NCBI GenBank assembly: GCA_902585605.1
Contig: CACIED010000008.1
Location: forward strand, 1 to 46,746
Direction: 5' to 3'
Source: an uncultured Alphaproteobacteria bacterium
GTDB taxonomy: Bacteria; Pseudomonadota; Alphaproteobacteria; HIMB59; GCA-002718135
Length of the DNA stretch: 46,746 nucleotides
How positions within the stretch are numbered: position 1 is the first letter of the stretch; the number at the start of each line of letters is the position of its first letter. The notes below the pieces were generated by a model. The model saw only the letters and a list, made by a program, of their open reading frames with translations. It made no database searches and had not been told where the DNA came from. The translations under genes were made by a program, and so were the position numbers. This document shows, one piece after another, positions 45,028 through 46,746 of the stretch.

Positions 45028-46495
45028 TATAATAAAAGGTGAAAAGCATGATTGGGAAATGGTAATTGGTCTTGAAATACATGCTCAAGTAAAATCAAAT
45101 TCCAAATTATTTTCTTCATCATCAACAAAATTTGGCTCATCACCAAATAGTCAAGTGTCTTTGGTCGATGCTGCTATGCCAGGAATGTTGCCTGTTATAA
45201 ATAAGTATTGCGTGGAACAGGCAGTAAAAACTGGAATCGGTTTAAATGCTAAAATTAATAATTATTCTGTCTTTGATAGAAAAAATTACTTTTATGCTGA
45301 TCTTCCACAAGGATATCAAATTAGTCAGTATAAATATCCAATTGTTGGAGAAGGAAAAGTTACAATTGATTTTAAAGACGGTACATCAAAAGATATTAGA
45401 ATTGTAAGATTACATTTAGAACAAGATGCTGGTAAAAGTTTACACGATCAAAATCCCTCAAAAACATATGTGGATCTTAATAGATCTGGTGTTGCTTTAA
45501 TGGAAATTGTTAGTGAACCTGACATTAGAACACCTGACGAAGCTGGAATGTATATATCCAAAATCAGATCAATTTTAATGTATTTAGATACATGTGATGG
45601 AAATATGCAAGAGGGCTCATTAAGAGCTGATGTAAATATTTCAGTAAGAAAACCTGGAGATGAATATGGAACTCGTTGTGAAATTAAAAACTTAAATTCT
45701 ATAAAGTTTATTAAACAAGCTATTAATTATGAAGTAAAACGACAAATAGAAATATTGGAGTCTGGCGGTTCTATTGAACAAAACACAATGCTCTTTAATA
45801 CATCAACTGGTAAAACTAGGCCAATGAGAAATAAAGAAGAAGCTCATGACTATAGATACTTTCCGGATCCAGATTTATTACCACTAGAAATTTCTGAAGA
45901 AGAAATTGGAAAAATTAAATCATCAATACCAGAGCTTCCAGATGAGCTTAAGAATAAATTTATTGAGACTTATAAATTGTCGAATTATGATGCCTCAGTA
46001 TTAACTGCAGAGAAACAAACATCTGATTATTTTAATGAAACAATTAATTCAGATTCAGAATTAAAAAATTATGCAAAAATAGTTGTAAATTGGATTACTT
46101 CTGAATTGTTTTCATTATTAAACAAAAATAATCTAGATTTAAATAACTCTCCAGTATCACCAGAAAACTTAGGACAACTTATAAAGTTAATTTCTACAAA
46201 TGAAATTTCTGGTAAAATTGCAAAAGATGTATTGGAAGATATGTTTTCTTCAGGAAAAACAGCTAGACAAATCGTAGATGAAAAGGGTTTGCAACAAGTC
46301 ACAGATCAGGATGAAATAGCAAAAGTTATTGATGAGGTGATTACAGAAAATCCAAAAATGGTCGAACAGTATCTAGGAGGTAAAGATAAGTTATTAGGTT
46401 TCTTTGTTGGCCAAGCTATGAAATTAACTAAAGGAAAAGCTAATCCAAAAATGTTAAATGATATTTTAAAGCAAAAATTAACTAAAAAAAATTAA
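45020..46495 (+). CDS. gatB: Asp-tRNA(Asn)/Glu-tRNA(Gln) amidotransferase subunit B
   Basis: GatB binds the mischarged tRNA, phosphorylates the acyl group and accepts ammonia from GatA. The 491-residue protein has the cradle domain with [65 protein letters not shown] and [12 protein letters not shown], a helical domain with [16 protein letters not shown], and the C-terminal YqeY-like tail ending in [20 protein letters not shown] that grips the tRNA elbow. Length is normal. Its last 18 bases overlap the convergent gene at the window edge. Confidence 0.97.
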   Translation: MNNIIKGEKHDWEMVIGLEIHAQVKSNSKLFSSSSTKFGSSPNSQVSLVDAAMPGMLPVINKYCVEQAVKTGIGLNAKINNYSVFDRKNYFYADLPQGYQISQYKYPIVGEGKVTIDFKDGTSKDIRIVRLHLEQDAGKSLHDQNPSKTYVDLNRSGVALMEIVSEPDIRTPDEAGMYISKIRSILMYLDTCDGNMQEGSLRADVNISVRKPGDEYGTRCEIKNLNSIKFIKQAINYEVKRQIEILESGGSIEQNTMLFNTSTGKTRPMRNKEEAHDYRYFPDPDLLPLEISEEEIGKIKSSIPELPDELKNKFIETYKLSNYDASVLTAEKQTSDYFNETINSDSELKNYAKIVVNWITSELFSLLNKNNLDLNNSPVSPENLGQLIKLISTNEISGKIAKDVLEDMFSSGKTARQIVDEKGLQQVTDQDEIAKVIDEVITENPKMVEQYLGGKDKLLGFFVGQAMKLTKGKANPKMLNDILKQKLTKKN

Positions 46496-46746
46496 ACGTA
46501 AAGAATAACATCTATAGGCCACGATTATAAAAGTTAAAACTATCCAAATAATATTTCCTTTGTAATTTTCTGCTGATCTCCATATTCCAATAGATATAAA
46601 AATTGTCCATGAAAAAATGAATATTTTAGAGATTAAAGTAAGATTATTAAAATTTAAAAAAGGAATTTGAATTATTGTACTATTAGTATTTAAAAAATAA
46701 ATTTCTAGATTGAAAATTATAAGCAATATTAAGCCATTTAACAATT
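46478..46746 (-). CDS. Small membrane protein of unknown function (5' end outside the window)
   Basis: The frame is open through the right edge, so the true start may lie beyond; a TTG at 46744 is the only start-like codon seen. The visible 88 residues hold three hydrophobic segments (about 2-18, 33-53, 65-82) with a short [12 protein letters not shown] loop between the second and third. I recall similar G-[IV]-W-R-S-A-x-x-Y-x-G loops in uncharacterised bacterial membrane proteins, but no function is known to me. It converges on gatB and overlaps it by 18 bases. Confidence 0.65.
   Translation of the reverse strand, partial: LLNGLILLIIFNLEIYFLNTNSTIIQIPFLNFNNLTLISKIFIFSWTIFISIGIWRSAENYKGNIIWIVLTFIIVAYRCYSLRLIFFS

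Noticed and set aside
1..46746. CRISPR arrays, rRNA, tRNA, riboswitches and insertion sequences
   Set aside because: No regularly spaced repeats, no cloverleaf or rRNA sequence, no transposase and no intergenic gap large enough were found on reading both strands.

Overview
The window looks like part of the core chromosome of a streamlined, very AT-rich alphaproteobacterium. Gene order (lpxD-fabZ-lpxA-lpxI-lpxB; trpEGDC-moaC-lexA; tpiA-secG-pyrG-kdsA-eno-ftsB-pdhA-pdhB-pdhC-lipA-ratA; ispDF-pgpA-cinA; ntrYX-trkA; ruvX and gatCAB) is the ancestral alphaproteobacterial order. The low GC, K/N/I-rich proteins, gaps usually under 60 bases, frequent 1-17 base overlaps and many TTG starts point to a SAR11-like marine lineage (Pelagibacterales or a convergent group such as HIMB59/AEGEAN-169). 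That placement is inference; no rRNA is present to test it. I recognise no rRNA, tRNA, CRISPR, insertion sequence or prophage, and no non-coding stretch exceeds 300 bases (the longest gap is about 60).

Layout. 1-4337 (+): tail of an OmpH/Skp-like chaperone and the lipid A genes lpxD, fabZ, lpxA, lpxI, lpxB. 4312-13886 (-): transcribed leftward from a PpiD-like foldase through trpE, trpG, trpD, trpC, moaC, lexA, gltX and gltA; lexA has its own SOS-box promoter. 13933-24099 (+): triose-phosphate isomerase, SecG, CTP synthase, KDO-8-P synthase, enolase, FtsB, the pyruvate dehydrogenase E1/E2 genes, lipoyl synthase and a RatA/COQ10-like protein. 24091-26141 (-): ispDF, pgpA, pncC. 26203-36019 (+): NtrY/NtrX two-component system, TrkA, then a tightly packed run of metabolic and transport genes (class IV aminotransferase, IMPase family, beta-hydroxyacid dehydrogenase, EamA, MsrB, MFS). 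36050-43298 (-): ruvX, pyrB, plsY, topA, a C1B bleomycin-hydrolase-type peptidase, a small conserved unknown and an FkbM methyltransferase. 43316-46495 (+): gatC, gatA, gatB. 46478-end (-): a partial small membrane protein.

How the genes work together: outer-membrane lipid A and KDO supply, tryptophan synthesis, the route from lower glycolysis to acetyl-CoA and citrate (tpi, eno, pdh, lipA, gltA), pyrimidine synthesis (pyrB, pyrG), isoprenoid and phospholipid precursors, and the indirect Gln/Asn-tRNA route (gltX with gatCAB).

Most notable: the aspartate carbamoyltransferase carries an N-terminal extension of about 70 residues that reads like the arm-type DNA-binding domain of a tyrosine recombinase, and no usual start codon lies between residue 27 and the catalytic core. 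Other points are a GAAC-N7-GAAC box over the lexA -10 region, an NtrX whose AAA+ motor motifs are eroded, a TTG-coupled 75-residue protein behind a C1B peptidase, a six-codon reading frame overlapping the pyrG start, and terminators embedded in the 3' ends of convergent neighbours.
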